Of a stretch of DNA of 39,538 bases, positions 28,127 to 38,189 are shown piece by piece. Source of the DNA: Paulinella micropora (taxonomy: Eukaryota > Cercozoa > Imbricatea > Euglyphida); contig BJOX01000311.1 in NCBI GenBank assembly GCA_009731375.1, forward strand, positions 336,634-376,171, in the 5' to 3' direction. The notes under the pieces are model-generated. The model saw only the letters and a list, made by a program, of their open reading frames with translations. It ran no database searches and was not told where the DNA came from. The position numbers and the translations under genes are program-made. How positions within the stretch are numbered: the stretch's first letter is position 1; every line of letters starts with the position of its first letter.

Positions 28127-30543
28127 AGTTTTATTATTTCTGAAAGGTGTTGGGAGTAGGGGGTGGGGGTGGAAATTGTTTAACCCACCCCAACCATTTC
28201 CGCACCCCTGTCCCTATAAATCATGGTTTGTGGGAAGGACGAGGAGTTGGGAGCTCATATTCGCAGGGTGGCTAGCCCCAGACTCGAAGTTGATGCTAGT
28301 ATACTTTATTGGAATTCGCGTAAATATTTGCGTAAGGAGAGTGCCCTGAATGTCAAAATTCCTTGTTTTTTTGGCCTATTTTCTGCACCCCCTGTCCCGA
28401 TAAATCAAGGTTTATGGGAACCAGGAGTTGGGAGCTGATATAATATTTTTGGAATTCACGCAAATATTTGCGTTAGGGGAGTGTCCTGAATGCCAAAATT
28501 CCTTTTTTTTCGGGAGTACTTGCCCGTACCTCAGGCACTTAAACGTATTCTGTCGACGGGCCAGGGGGGGGGGGGGGGCCCGGGGGCCCCCCCCCGGGGA
28601 CCCCCAGCCCTGCAATTGTACGTACCCCACGCGAATCAGCCGGCACCAAAATGAATGGCTGAGAAAGCTCCAAGGCTCTAAGAGTTGTGCCAGAAGGGTT
28701 TATGCCGGTTACCTCCGGCAATTGAACGGGACCTCCTCCCGGGAACCCAAGCCCTGTACCCGAAGCGCATTAGCCAGCACAAAATGAATTTCTGAGAAAG
28801 CTTCAAGGCTCTAAGAGTTGTGCCAGAAGGTTTTATGCCGATTACCTCCGGCACTTGAACGTACCCTGTCGACTGTGGAAAGGAGGGGGGGGGGCTCCCT
28901 CCGGGAACCCATTGTACGTACCGAAGCGAATTTGCCGGCGCCAAAATGAATGGCCGAGAATGCTCCAAGGCTCCCAAAGTTGTGCCAGAAGGGTCGAGAG
29001 GCTGATTTTTTGGTTTTCACAACCTCGGAACGCGCTCAAGGTAGTGAACCAGTTGAAAAAGATATTTACGAAGATTCTGGCTAAGTAGTGCCAAAATGAA
29101 TGGCCCAGAATGCTCCAAAGTTCTAAGAGTTGTGCTAGAGGTTATTTCTTTGTGTTTTCGCAAGCTTGCTCTTTTGTAGGGATATAGTTGAAATTATGAA
29201 ATGCAAATGTAATGGCAAAGTAGTGCCAAAATTAATAGCTGAGATTGCTCCAAGGCTGTAAAAGCTGTGCATGTGAGAATGAGGAAAAGCGGCCTTGGGA
29301 AGAGGAGAGGTGAGGGGGGGGGGGCGCTTCGCGACCGCAAACCATCTTTCAGGTGTTGGCGCAGCCCCTAGTTATTATTATCTCTGAAAGGTGTTGAGAG
29401 TAGGGGGTGGGGGGTTTGGGGGAGGGGCAAAATGGAAATTGTATACCCCATCCCCCCCCCCCCCCCCCCCCCCCCTCCCCCCCCCCCCCCCCCCTCNNNN
29501 NNNNNNTCTCATATTGACAGGGTGGCTAGCCCCAGGCTCGATGTTGATGCTGGTATAATTTTTTTTGGAATTCACGCAAATATTTGCTTTAGGGGAGTTT
29601 CCTGAATCCCAGAATTCCTTGTTTTTTTAGCCTGTTTTCTGCACCCTCGTCGGAATTAATCATGGTTTGTGTGAAGCAGGAGTTGGGAGCTCATATTGAC
29701 AGGGTGGCTAGCCTCAGACTCGATGTTGATGCTGGTATAATTTTTTGGAATTCACGCAAATATGTGCGTTAGGTAAGTGTCCTGAATGCCAAAATTCCTT
29801 GTTTTTTGGAGTACTTGCCGGTACCGGCAAGTGAACGTACCCTGTCGACGGGGAAGGGGGGGTCTTGGAAATATGACAACTGTGGTGCCGGGTGGCGTAA
29901 AAACCAGAAAGTTTAGGTTTTGCGCCACCAGGCGCCGTTCGCGCACACCAGAGGGAGTTTGAGGTTGATGTTTGGTGTACCCGACACCTCTCGGTGAGCT
30001 CTCTTCGGAGATCCAAAAGTTTTTGTGCTGGGTGGCACAAAAACCAGAGATTTTAGGTTTTTGTGCCACCAGAGCTTACACTTGCGTTCTGCTGGTACCT
30101 CCGGCAATTGAACGTACCCTGTCGACGGGGGGGGGAAGGGGTGGGGGCCTCCCCCCGGGAACCCCAGCCCGGCAAGTGTACGTACCCCATGCGAATTAGT
30201 CGGCACCAAAATGAAAGGCTGAGAATGCTCCAAGGCTCCAAGAGGTGTGCCGGAAGGGTTTATGCCGGTTACCTCCGGCAATTGAACGTACCCTGTCGAC
30301 TGTGGAAAGGGGGGGGGGGTTCCGGGGGGCCCTCCCCCGGGGAACCCCAGCCCCGCAATTGTACGCATCCGAAGCGAATTTGCCGAAACAAAATGAATGG
30401 CTGAGATTGCTCCAAGACTGTAAAAGTTGTGCATGTGAGAATGACAGGAAAAGCGACCGTGAGAAGAGGGGGCGGGGGGGGGGGTTCGAGCACCGCAAAC
30501 CATCCTTTCAGGTCTTGGCGCAGCCCCTAGTTATTATCATTAC
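28127..30543. repeat. G-rich interspersed repeat family, nested and tandem copies
   Basis: Several modules recur: (a) ctgaaaggtgttg.gagtaggggg, at 28139 and 29385; (b) ggaattcacgcaaatatttgcgttagg with tgccaaaattcc, at about 28310, 28452, 29570 and 29748; (c) ccggcaattgaacgtaccctgtcgac followed by G and C runs, at about 28540, 28715, 28850, 29823, 30108 and 30280; (d) ccaaaatgaatggc..tgctccaagg, at about 28648, 28785, 28943, 29092, 30207 and 30391; (e) gcgaccgcaaaccatc.tttcaggt, at about 29330 and 30493, always running into an ATT tract. No coding sequence is supported. Unusual G/C runs at 28563-28600 and 29450-29496 include a 10-N gap (29497-29506). Confidence 0.75.
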
Positions 30544-30806
30544 TATTATTATTATTATTAGTCTCGTGGAGCTCTCATGCGGGGAAGATCAATCATTTGT
30601 AGTTGATTTCCTGCAAGGTACCCGACACTGTGCGGGTAGTAGGGACTTCCTTTTGGGGCCTTCTATGCAGGATGGTTAGAGTCACTCTTCCCTCCCCAAC
30701 ATACTCACTGTAGTCCCTGTTGGGTCGAGGGATGGAGGCGCATGGCCCTCGGGCTCAGCCATGACAGATCAATATATATATTATTATTATTATTATTATT
30801 ATTAGT
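30544..30806 (+). repeat. Divergent ATT-tailed repeat related to the SINE 3' end
   Basis: The end of this stretch (gatggaggcgcatgg...cagccatgacaga then (att)n) resembles the 3' end of the SINEs downstream, but the first 180 bases are different and hold no tRNA-like A and B boxes. It may be a SINE relative with a replaced head. Confidence 0.5.
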
Positions 30807-31045
30807 GGCACCGCGATAGCCCAGTGGTTAAGGTCTACCATCTGGGACCTGTCGCCAGTTCGATTCCCGTCGGTGCCAGTATTTTCAAAGGATATTTTCT
30901 TTGAAAGTATTGGTCTGTCTGGAAGGCTTGGAGCTGCCTTGCGGGGGTGTCAGTAGAGCCTATCGTCAAATCTTCGTACTCCCCTCGCGGGTGAGACGAT
31001 GGAGGCACATGTGCAGAAATGCATTCGCCATTGACTGAGAAGCAC

Positions 31046-31085
<40 letters not shown>
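30807..31085 (+). mobile_element. tRNA-derived SINE, subfamily A
   Basis: The head reads like a tRNA: ggcaccg at the start pairs with cggtgcc near position 72; an A box TAGCCCAGTGG and a B box GTTCGATTCC are in the right places for RNA polymerase III. The body continues through ctgtctggaaggcttgg, tgcgggggtgtcagtagagc and gggtgagacgatggaggc, ending agaagcac followed by (att)n to 31085. Confidence 0.85.
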
Positions 31086-31087
31086 TT

Positions 31088-31355
31088 GGACACCGTGATA
31101 GCTCAGTGGTCAAGTTCTACCATCTGGGCCCTGTCGCCAGTTCGATTCCCGTCGGTGCCACCAGTATTTTCATTGAACATATCGGTCTATTTCTGGACCA
31201 GTATTTTCATTGAACATACCGGCCCGTCTGGAAGTGTTGGAACTGCCCTTGCGGGGGTGTCATTAGAGCTTATCGTCAATTCTTCGTACTTCCCTCACGG
31301 GTGAGACGATGGAGGCGCATGTGCAGAAATGCATCAGCCATTGACAGAGAAGCAC

Positions 31356-31391
<36 letters not shown>

Positions 31392-31402
31392 TATTATTAT
31401 TA
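31088..31402 (+). mobile_element. tRNA-derived SINE, subfamily B, with internal duplication
   Basis: The head ggacaccgtgatagctcagtgg with B box GTTCGATTCC is followed by two copies of accagtattttcattgaaca about 48 bp apart, then the common body and an (att)n tail (about 31356-31402). Subfamily B differs from A at ggacaccgtg versus ggcaccgcg and by ggtgccaccag at the end of the head. Confidence 0.85.
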
Positions 31403-31676
31403 GTCTAGTCGTCAAGTTCAATACCATCTGGGACCTGTCGCCAGTTCGATTCCCGTCGTTGCCAGTACTTTCAAATTATGTTGTCTTTGAAAGTATTGGT
31501 CCGTGTGGAAGGCTTGGAGCTGCCCCGCGGGGGTTTCAGTATTGGTCTGTGGAAGGCTTGGAGCTGCCCCGCGGGGGTGTCAGTAGAGCTATCGGTCAAA
31601 TCTTTGATTTCCCTCGCGGTGAGACGGTGGGCGCATGTGCAGATTGCATCCACCATGACAGAGAAGGAATATTATG
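31403..31676 (+). mobile_element. SINE, 5'-truncated and internally duplicated
   Basis: The A-box part is lost (agtctagtcgtcaagttc) while the B box remains. The phrase ggaaggcttggagctgcccc occurs twice, and the 3' end is eroded. The tail is short and runs into a fragment of the G-rich family. Confidence 0.75.
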
Positions 31677-32150
31677 CCTGAAAGGTGTTGTGAGTAGNNN
31701 NNNNNNNGAGAATTCTCCAAGGCTCCCAAAGTTGTGCCAGAAGGGTTGAAAGGCTGATTTTTTGGTTTTCACAACCTCGGGACGCGCTCTAGGTAGTGAA
31801 CCAGTTGAAAAAGAGATTTACGAAGATTCTGGCTAAGTAGTGCCAAAATGAATGGCCCAGAATGCTCCAGAGTTCTAAGAGTTGTGCCAGAGGGGCTTAG
31901 AGGCTATTTCTTTGTGTTTTCGCAAGCTTGTCACGAGCTCTTTTGTAGGGATATAGTTGAAATTATGAAATGCGAATGTAATGACAAAGTAGTGCCAAAA
32001 TGAATAGCTGAGATTGCTCCAAGGCTGTAAAAGTTGTGCATGTGAGAATGAAGAGGAAAAGCGACCTTGGGAAGAGGGGGGGGGCTGCGCTTCGCGACCG
32101 CAAACCATCCTTTCAGGTGTTGGCGCAGCCCGTAGTGATTATTATTGTTA
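31677..32150. repeat. G-rich interspersed family fragment, interrupted by 10 N
   Basis: Starts with cctgaaaggtgttgtgagtag, then 10 N (31698-31707), then modules seen at 28940-29380 in the same order: ctccaaggctcccaaagttg, acgaagattctggctaagtag, gggatatagttgaaattatg and the end cgcgaccgcaaaccatcc leading to an ATT tract. The copy at 28940-29380 shares this 400-bp block closely. Confidence 0.8.
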
Positions 32151-32153
32151 TTA

Positions 32154-32208
<55 letters not shown>

Positions 32209-32474
32209 GGACACCGTGATAGCCCAGTGGTCAAGTTCTACCATCTGGGCCCTGTCGCCAGTTCGATTCCCGTCGGTGCCACCAGTATTTTCATTGAACA
32301 TACCGATCCGTCTGGACCAGTATTTTCATTGAACATACCGGCCCGTCTGGAAGTGTTGGAACTGCCCTTGCGGGGGTGTCATTAGAGCTTATCGTCAATT
32401 CTTCGTACTCCCCTCACGGGTGAGACGATGGAGGCGCATGTGCAGAAATGCATCAGCCATTGACAGAGAAGCAC

Positions 32475-32550
<76 letters not shown>
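32209..32550 (+). mobile_element. tRNA-derived SINE, subfamily B
   Basis: It has a complete head with A and B boxes, the duplicated accagtattttcattgaaca segment, the common body, and a long (att)n tail (about 32475-32550). It follows directly on an (att)n tract (32140-32206). Confidence 0.85.
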
Positions 32551-32551
32551 T

Positions 32552-32795
32552 GGCACCGCGATAGCCCAGTGGTTAAGGTCTACCATCTGGGACCTGTCGC
32601 CAGTTCGATTCCCGTCGGTGCCAGTATTTTCAAAGGATATTTTCTTTGAAAGTATTGGTCTGTCTGGAAGGCTGAGCTGCTTGCGGGGGTGTCAGTAGAG
32701 CCTATCGTCAATTCTTCGTACTCCCCTCGTGGGTGAGACGATGGAGGCACATGTGCAGAAATGCATTCGCCATTGACTGAGAAGCACTATTATTA

Positions 32796-32843
<48 letters not shown>

Positions 32844-32847
32844 GTTA
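32552..32847 (+). mobile_element. tRNA-derived SINE, subfamily A
   Basis: The head ggcaccgcgatagcccagtgg begins one base after the tail of the previous copy. The body is complete apart from a small deletion around 32670-32680, and the tail is (att)n from about 32787 to 32845. Confidence 0.85.
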
Positions 32848-33142
32848 TGGAGGCACATGTCCAGGATCTGGATCTGATGCTATAGTCTGAGGAAGCCTAT
32901 TATTATTGTTATTCCGATGAAAAAACCTAGTCACACTTGCTAAACAGAGTTCCAGCCAAATGGCCTCAAGGCGTTAAACTGTGAGGCCAACTCATAACCC
33001 TTTGGTGGTAGATGCTGGGGAGGAGGGTCGTTGCGCGCGTAAAAGATCTTAAACTCCGCATATGCTGGTTGATAGCCCAGGACCCAGCAGACACCAGATT
33101 GTTATGGGTGGGGTTTCGAGGCAGCTCTAGCAACCGCGCTTG
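32848..33142 (+). repeat. SINE 3'-tail variant and unique-looking flank
   Basis: After an (att)n tract comes ggaggcacatgtccagg, ggatctgatgctatagtctg and aggaagcc(tattatt), a different 3' end that shares only ggaggcacatgt with the common SINE; it recurs at 34240-34293. From about 32915 to 33142 I see no gene or known repeat before the 413-N gap. Confidence 0.6.
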
Positions 33143-33555
33143 NNNNNNNNNNNNNNNNNNNNNNNNNNNNNNNNNNNNNNNNNNNNNNNNNNNNNNNNNN
33201 NNNNNNNNNNNNNNNNNNNNNNNNNNNNNNNNNNNNNNNNNNNNNNNNNNNNNNNNNNNNNNNNNNNNNNNNNNNNNNNNNNNNNNNNNNNNNNNNNNNN
33301 NNNNNNNNNNNNNNNNNNNNNNNNNNNNNNNNNNNNNNNNNNNNNNNNNNNNNNNNNNNNNNNNNNNNNNNNNNNNNNNNNNNNNNNNNNNNNNNNNNNN
33401 NNNNNNNNNNNNNNNNNNNNNNNNNNNNNNNNNNNNNNNNNNNNNNNNNNNNNNNNNNNNNNNNNNNNNNNNNNNNNNNNNNNNNNNNNNNNNNNNNNNN
33501 NNNNNNNNNNNNNNNNNNNNNNNNNNNNNNNNNNNNNNNNNNNNNNNNNNNNNNN
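33143..33555. other. Assembly gap of 413 N
   Basis: Unknown sequence. The right edge begins inside a SINE body, so a SINE head is expected within it. Confidence 0.95.
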
Positions 33556-33680
33556 TCATTAGAGCCTATCGTCAATTCTTCGTACTCCCCTCACGGGTGA
33601 GACGATGGAGGCGCATGTGCAGAAATGCATTCGCTATTGACTGAGAAGCACTACTATTATTATTATTATTATTATTATTA
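33556..33680 (+). mobile_element. SINE 3' part after gap
   Basis: This begins within tcattagagcctatcgtc and ends agaagcac followed by (att)n. The head is lost in the gap. Confidence 0.85.
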
Positions 33681-33681
33681 T

Positions 33682-33949
33682 GGACACCGTGATAGCCCAG
33701 TGGTCAAGTTCTACCATCTGGGCCCTGTCGCCAGTTCGATTCCCGTCGGTGCCACCAGTATTTTCATTGAACATACCGGTCCAGATCTGGACCAGTATTT
33801 TCATTGAACATACCGGTCCGTCTGGAAGTGTTGGAACTGCCCTTGCGGGGGTGTCATTAGAGCCTATCGTCAAATCTTCGTACTCCCCTCACGGGTGAGA
33901 CGATGGAGGCGCATGTGCAGAAATGCATCAGCCATTGACAGAGAAGCAC

Positions 33950-33987
<38 letters not shown>
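33682..33987 (+). mobile_element. tRNA-derived SINE, subfamily B
   Basis: It has a complete A box (TAGCCCAGTGG) and B box (GTTCGATTCC), a duplicated accagtattttcattgaaca, a body ending agaagcac, and an (att)n tail (33950-33987). Confidence 0.85.
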
Positions 33988-33988
33988 T

Positions 33989-34078
33989 GGACACCGTGAT
34001 AGCCCAGTGGTCAAATTCTACCATCTGGGCCCTGTCGCCAGTTCGATTCCCGTCGGTGCCACCAGTATTTTCATTGAA
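33989..34078 (+). mobile_element. tRNA-derived SINE head, subfamily B, cut by gap
   Basis: A full tRNA-like head is present; the copy is lost into 161 N (34079-34239) just after tattttcattgaa. Confidence 0.85.
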
Positions 34079-34239
34079 NNNNNNNNNNNNNNNNNNNNNN
34101 NNNNNNNNNNNNNNNNNNNNNNNNNNNNNNNNNNNNNNNNNNNNNNNNNNNNNNNNNNNNNNNNNNNNNNNNNNNNNNNNNNNNNNNNNNNNNNNNNNNN
34201 NNNNNNNNNNNNNNNNNNNNNNNNNNNNNNNNNNNNNNN

Positions 34240-34291
34240 AATGGAGGCACATGTCCAGGATCTGGATCTGATGCTATAGTCTGAGGAAGCC

Positions 34292-34328
<37 letters not shown>

Positions 34329-34361
34329 GTTCTTATTATTATGATTATTATTATTATAGTT
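34240..34361 (+). repeat. SINE 3'-tail variant with (ATT)n
   Basis: This is the same variant end as at 32849: ggaggcacatgtccagg then ggatctgatgctatagtctg, then an ATT tract with single-base changes. Its presence twice shows it is a real alternative tail. Confidence 0.7.
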
Positions 34362-34362
34362 T

Positions 34363-34521
34363 GGACACCGTGATAGCCCAGTGGTCAAGTTCTACCATCT
34401 GGGCCCTGTCGCCAGTTCGATTCCCGTCGGTGCCACCAGTATTTTCATTGAACATACCGGTCCGTCTGGACCAGTATTTTCATTGAACATACCGGTCCGT
34501 CTGGAAGTGTTGGAACTGCCC
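34363..34521 (+). mobile_element. tRNA-derived SINE, subfamily B, cut by gap
   Basis: A complete head with A and B boxes and the doubled accagtattttcattgaaca, ending at the 474-N gap (34522-34995). Confidence 0.85.
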
Positions 34522-35080
34522 NNNNNNNNNNNNNNNNNNNNNNNNNNNNNNNNNNNNNNNNNNNNNNNNNNNNNNNNNNNNNNNNNNNNNNNNNNNNNNN
34601 NNNNNNNNNNNNNNNNNNNNNNNNNNNNNNNNNNNNNNNNNNNNNNNNNNNNNNNNNNNNNNNNNNNNNNNNNNNNNNNNNNNNNNNNNNNNNNNNNNNN
34701 NNNNNNNNNNNNNNNNNNNNNNNNNNNNNNNNNNNNNNNNNNNNNNNNNNNNNNNNNNNNNNNNNNNNNNNNNNNNNNNNNNNNNNNNNNNNNNNNNNNN
34801 NNNNNNNNNNNNNNNNNNNNNNNNNNNNNNNNNNNNNNNNNNNNNNNNNNNNNNNNNNNNNNNNNNNNNNNNNNNNNNNNNNNNNNNNNNNNNNNNNNNN
34901 NNNNNNNNNNNNNNNNNNNNNNNNNNNNNNNNNNNNNNNNNNNNNNNNNNNNNNNNNNNNNNNNNNNNNNNNNNNNNNNNNNNNNNNNNNNNNNNTTTTT
35001 TTTTTGCGTATTGTCTCACGTGGTGGTTTGGTGACAGTAGTGGTGGATGGCGCTGCGCAAGGCGCGGTCTTCTGTCTGGA

Positions 35081-36738
35081 ATGAGAGTCAAACCTGTTAG
35101 CCATGCGGTGATATTTTGGCTCTGGTGTTTCCTCAGTGCGGCCGAAACTGCTCTGGAGGACCTTGATGGTGTGGTAGCTTTCTTCTCTTGTCGTGTATAT
35201 GACTTAACCTCTCCCCTTTTGTCAGTCGATTGCTCCTGGCGTGTTGTGGATGGCTCCATTTGCCAGCGGGGGAGGCTATTGCTCTGAAGCTACGGCTTTC
35301 GTCGCCAGTCTGGACTTAGTTCCCGGCCTTTCTCTGCAGATTGCACAGCACGGGGACTCCTTCAACCCTGAGTATTATGCTGGGCTGGACAAGCGCACCC
35401 AAGCGCTGCTGCAGCGGCTGGCAAAGAGCGCTCTGCCGGTGCGTGCGCGGGATGCAGTGGTGATCTGCCATTCGGAGCCTGGCGCCTGGTACCCTGCGCG
35501 CTACTCCACTTCCGACTGCCCACCACAAGGCGCTTACGGAGAAGGGCAGGGCTTGGTCATCGGGCGCACCATGTTTGAGACAGACCGTATTCCCTCCGGC
35601 TGGGCGGAACGCTGCAACAAGATGGATGCGGTATGGGTTCCGACAGAGTTTGCCAGGGATGTCTTCCTGCGGGGAGGCGTTGCGGCGGACAAGTTGGTTG
35701 TGGTTCCTGAACCTGTCGATACCGCCTTCTACGACCCCGAGCGAATCAAGCATGTGCCAACTTTCTCCTTCCCTAGGGAGCAGACGCAAACCGACCAGCC
35801 GTACAGATTTTTGAGCATATTCAAATGGGAGGAACGTAAAGTAAGTTGAGCTTCTCTCTCTGCGCTTGCTGACGTATTGTCAGTGTTGTGGTTGCCCATT
35901 TCAGCAGTGTTGTGGTTGCCCATTACAGGGATGGAAAATTCTGGTTGAGGCCTTTGTAACAGAGTTCGATTTCTCCACCGACAGATGTATCCTGTACATT
36001 TTGACGAATGCTTACCATTCCGAGTCAGACTTTTCGGACCAAATCGATGGTCTGCTGGAGGTACTAGTAGAAGAAGGAAAACTGCTGCCAGACCAAAGAG
36101 ACAAGGCAAGGACTAGTGTGATTCTGTTACCTAGCAATGTTCCCACCGAAAACATGCCTGGTCTTGTCCTGCAAGTGCGCTGTGCGGCACTGAGCAGCTT
36201 GGTGTGTCTGCAGCGCTGCTGCGCGACGTGGACTGCTTCGTGCTGCCCTCCAGAGGTCTTTCATTGGCTTGCGCAGGCTCCCGCTAAGCACATGTGCCAC
36301 TTGTGCAGGCGAGGGCTGGGGCCGACCGCACGTCGAGGTTTTCTCTTGATTCGCAAAACAAGTGTTCCAGCTAGTGCTGCTGCAGGCTATGGCCATGGAA
36401 CTGCCCGTGATTGCTACTTTCTGGTCGGGCCCCACCGAGTTTATGACTCAGGAGAATTCCTACCCTCTGCCCATTGATGGTCTGCCACGATATCATGATT
36501 GTCAACCTGTTCATACTTGCAAGTTATTCATCGCAGACGATCTGCTGATGACACTGTTTCCTGCAGAACACTGGCGATGTTCTGTTGCTAGGCTTGGACG
36601 AGATCACAAGCGGACCTTTCGCGGGACACTATTGGGCGCGACCATCACTCTCCAAGCTGCGCGAGCTGATGCGCCACGTCATGTCACATCCTCAAGAAGC
36701 TCGTGCCAAAGGCCTGCTCGCGCGAAGAGACATGGTTA
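35081..36738 (+). CDS. GT4-type glycosyltransferase, seven exons seen, 3' end missing
   Basis: Proposed exons are 35081-35173, 35226-35840, 35929-36160, 36214-36255, 36309-36337, 36386-36479 and 36592-36738, with phases that join cleanly to about 417 codons. The start MRVKPVSHAVIFWLWCFLSA resembles a signal peptide or anchor, so action in the secretory pathway is likely. Exon 2 opens with LWMAPFASGGGYCSEA, a typical GT-B N-terminal glycine loop. The spliced exons 4-6 read FVLPSRGEGWGRPHVEAMAMELPVIATFWSGPTEF in two pieces; EGWGRPHVE is the E-X7-E motif that binds the nucleotide-sugar donor in GT4 enzymes. Exon 7 (GHYWARPSLSKLRELM) matches the usual C-terminal part. Donor sugar and acceptor are unknown. 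The last exon ends at a strong GTAAGT donor (36739); later exons were not found before the gap. Confidence 0.8.
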
Positions 36739-37018
36739 GTAAGTTCTGCCTAAGATGTGTAGCTCATCAAGTCATCAAAGCTCTATCTAGTGCACGTAGG
36801 ACCCCCTTCTGATTAAATACAGGGGGGCCTTCTTCTTTAGTAGTATTACCCCCCNNNNNNNNNNNNNNNNNNNNNNNNNNNNNNNNNNNNNNNNNNNNNN
36901 NNNNNNNNNNNNNNNNNNNNNNNNNNNNNNNNNNNNNNNNNNNNNNNNNNNNNNNNNNNNNNNNNNNNNNNNNNNNNNNNNNNNNNNNNCCCCCCCCCCC
37001 CCCCCCCCCCCCCCCCCC
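36739..37018. other. Unresolved 3' region of the glycosyltransferase and gap
   Basis: An intron probably begins at 36739. After about 36830 the sequence runs into a short C tract, 135 N (36855-36989), and a C homopolymer of about 29 bases. No terminal exon is visible. Confidence 0.5.
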
Positions 37019-37490
37019 ACACACACCCCGGGCCCCCTCCGTTATTCCCATAGAATTATTAATTCAGTTTTAGTCAAGTAGTAGTACTAAAAATTTGAAT
37101 CTTAAGTTAGACGGATGCATTTAATTGCCTTTTTATCACCTCTATTCCTTTATTTCAGTCCTGAACTCTGATATTGCCTCAAAATTACCTTTATTAAGTA
37201 ATTGATCTTATTTATCTGGAATGTCTGAACAAAACACCTGAATATTAGTGTAGTTCCAGTTTTGAGTAGTGACGTGTTACTTTTCCTTCCTTTCATCAAA
37301 GGGCAATGACTGATTAAAGATTGTCTCTGCATTCAGATTTGTCTCTTTATTAATATTGTGTTTTGCCGGTTCTGGTCTAAAAGAATATATATACTATTTA
37401 TTGATGCTGCCTCTTCTTTAATATTGTATTAATACAACTTAAGCAATTCAATACCGTGGCACTCTGCTAGTCAGTTGACGAAGTGCCTCC
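37019..37490. other. AT-rich DNA, no feature recognised
   Basis: AT-rich sequence without convincing coding potential, RNA gene or repeat within this window. Confidence 0.4.
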
Positions 37491-37649
37491 GCAATGCTTC
37501 CCGTCGTTAACAGGCGACCGGGGCGACTGTCCCCCTCTTATCGGTCGTCGACTTCCCACAACGCAGAATTTAAAAATAATGAGGACAATTCCCGCCAGTC
37601 CAAACTACCGAAGTTTTGCTGTGAGACTGACTTAATAATCTGCCGTACA

Positions 37650-37817
37650 CTAGCTGTGTCCTACAGTAGAAACTAGTAGTGAGAAAACTGTGTGCCAAGG
37701 GGACAGCCCGAATACATACTAGGCCGGACATAAGTAATGCCTCTAACGACACACATTACATATGCTTGCCATACTGACTATCCGGTTAATTATATTAATA
37801 GGTCTAACACTCCCCCT
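37650..37817 (-). mobile_element. Copia-like LTR edge with polypurine tract
   Basis: The minus strand has AGGGGGAG (37817-37810) followed by TGTTAGACC, as at 24800-24784. Past the boundary both copies share a spaced pattern (TCTA..GACAC..AT on the plus strand), pointing to related but old LTRs. To the right no copia coding sequence is recognised. The outer limit given is approximate. Confidence 0.4.
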
Positions 37818-38189
37818 GAATCAAAGTAAATTATCAAATTAACTGTAGGTTCTAATACATCTATTCTGTGAAAATTATAAAAACACAGACTCAAAACATG
37901 CTAACGTTACTCTTACCCTCACTCTCTCCAAGAGGTTGTGTCGATGGTGGCTACCCGACTTGCTGAGGCAAGTATGCATCAATTAGATTGCATACAGTGC
38001 AGCTCCCCCCAGTCAAGCTAGGCATATTCGACGAGAAGAAGATTAACTTGAAGTGCTACGCACCCACTATCCTATGTTGGGTAACATTAGATATGTAACA
38101 CAGGCACAATATAGCTATTAGTATAATACACATATAATATTAATATATATATATGATCACGTAAGTAGTCATAACGTATAGAAATAAAA
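37818..38189. other. AT-rich DNA, no gene
   Basis: If the LTR edge is real, this would be the former 3' interior of a copia-like element, but no protein similarity is seen. A (ta)n-rich stretch lies at about 38130-38155. Confidence 0.3.

Noticed and set aside
30807-30880. Functional tRNA gene
   Set aside because: A and B boxes and acceptor stem are present, but the T stem mispairs and no proper anticodon arm can be drawn; the copies carry SINE bodies and ATT tails.
32036-32700. ORFs with poly-Ile, poly-Tyr, poly-Leu or poly-Asn
   Set aside because: They are translations of (ATT)n tracts in the SINE array.
30807-34521. CRISPR-like array
   Set aside because: Repeats are about 270-340 bp SINEs with microsatellite spacers in a eukaryotic context, not short repeats with unique spacers.
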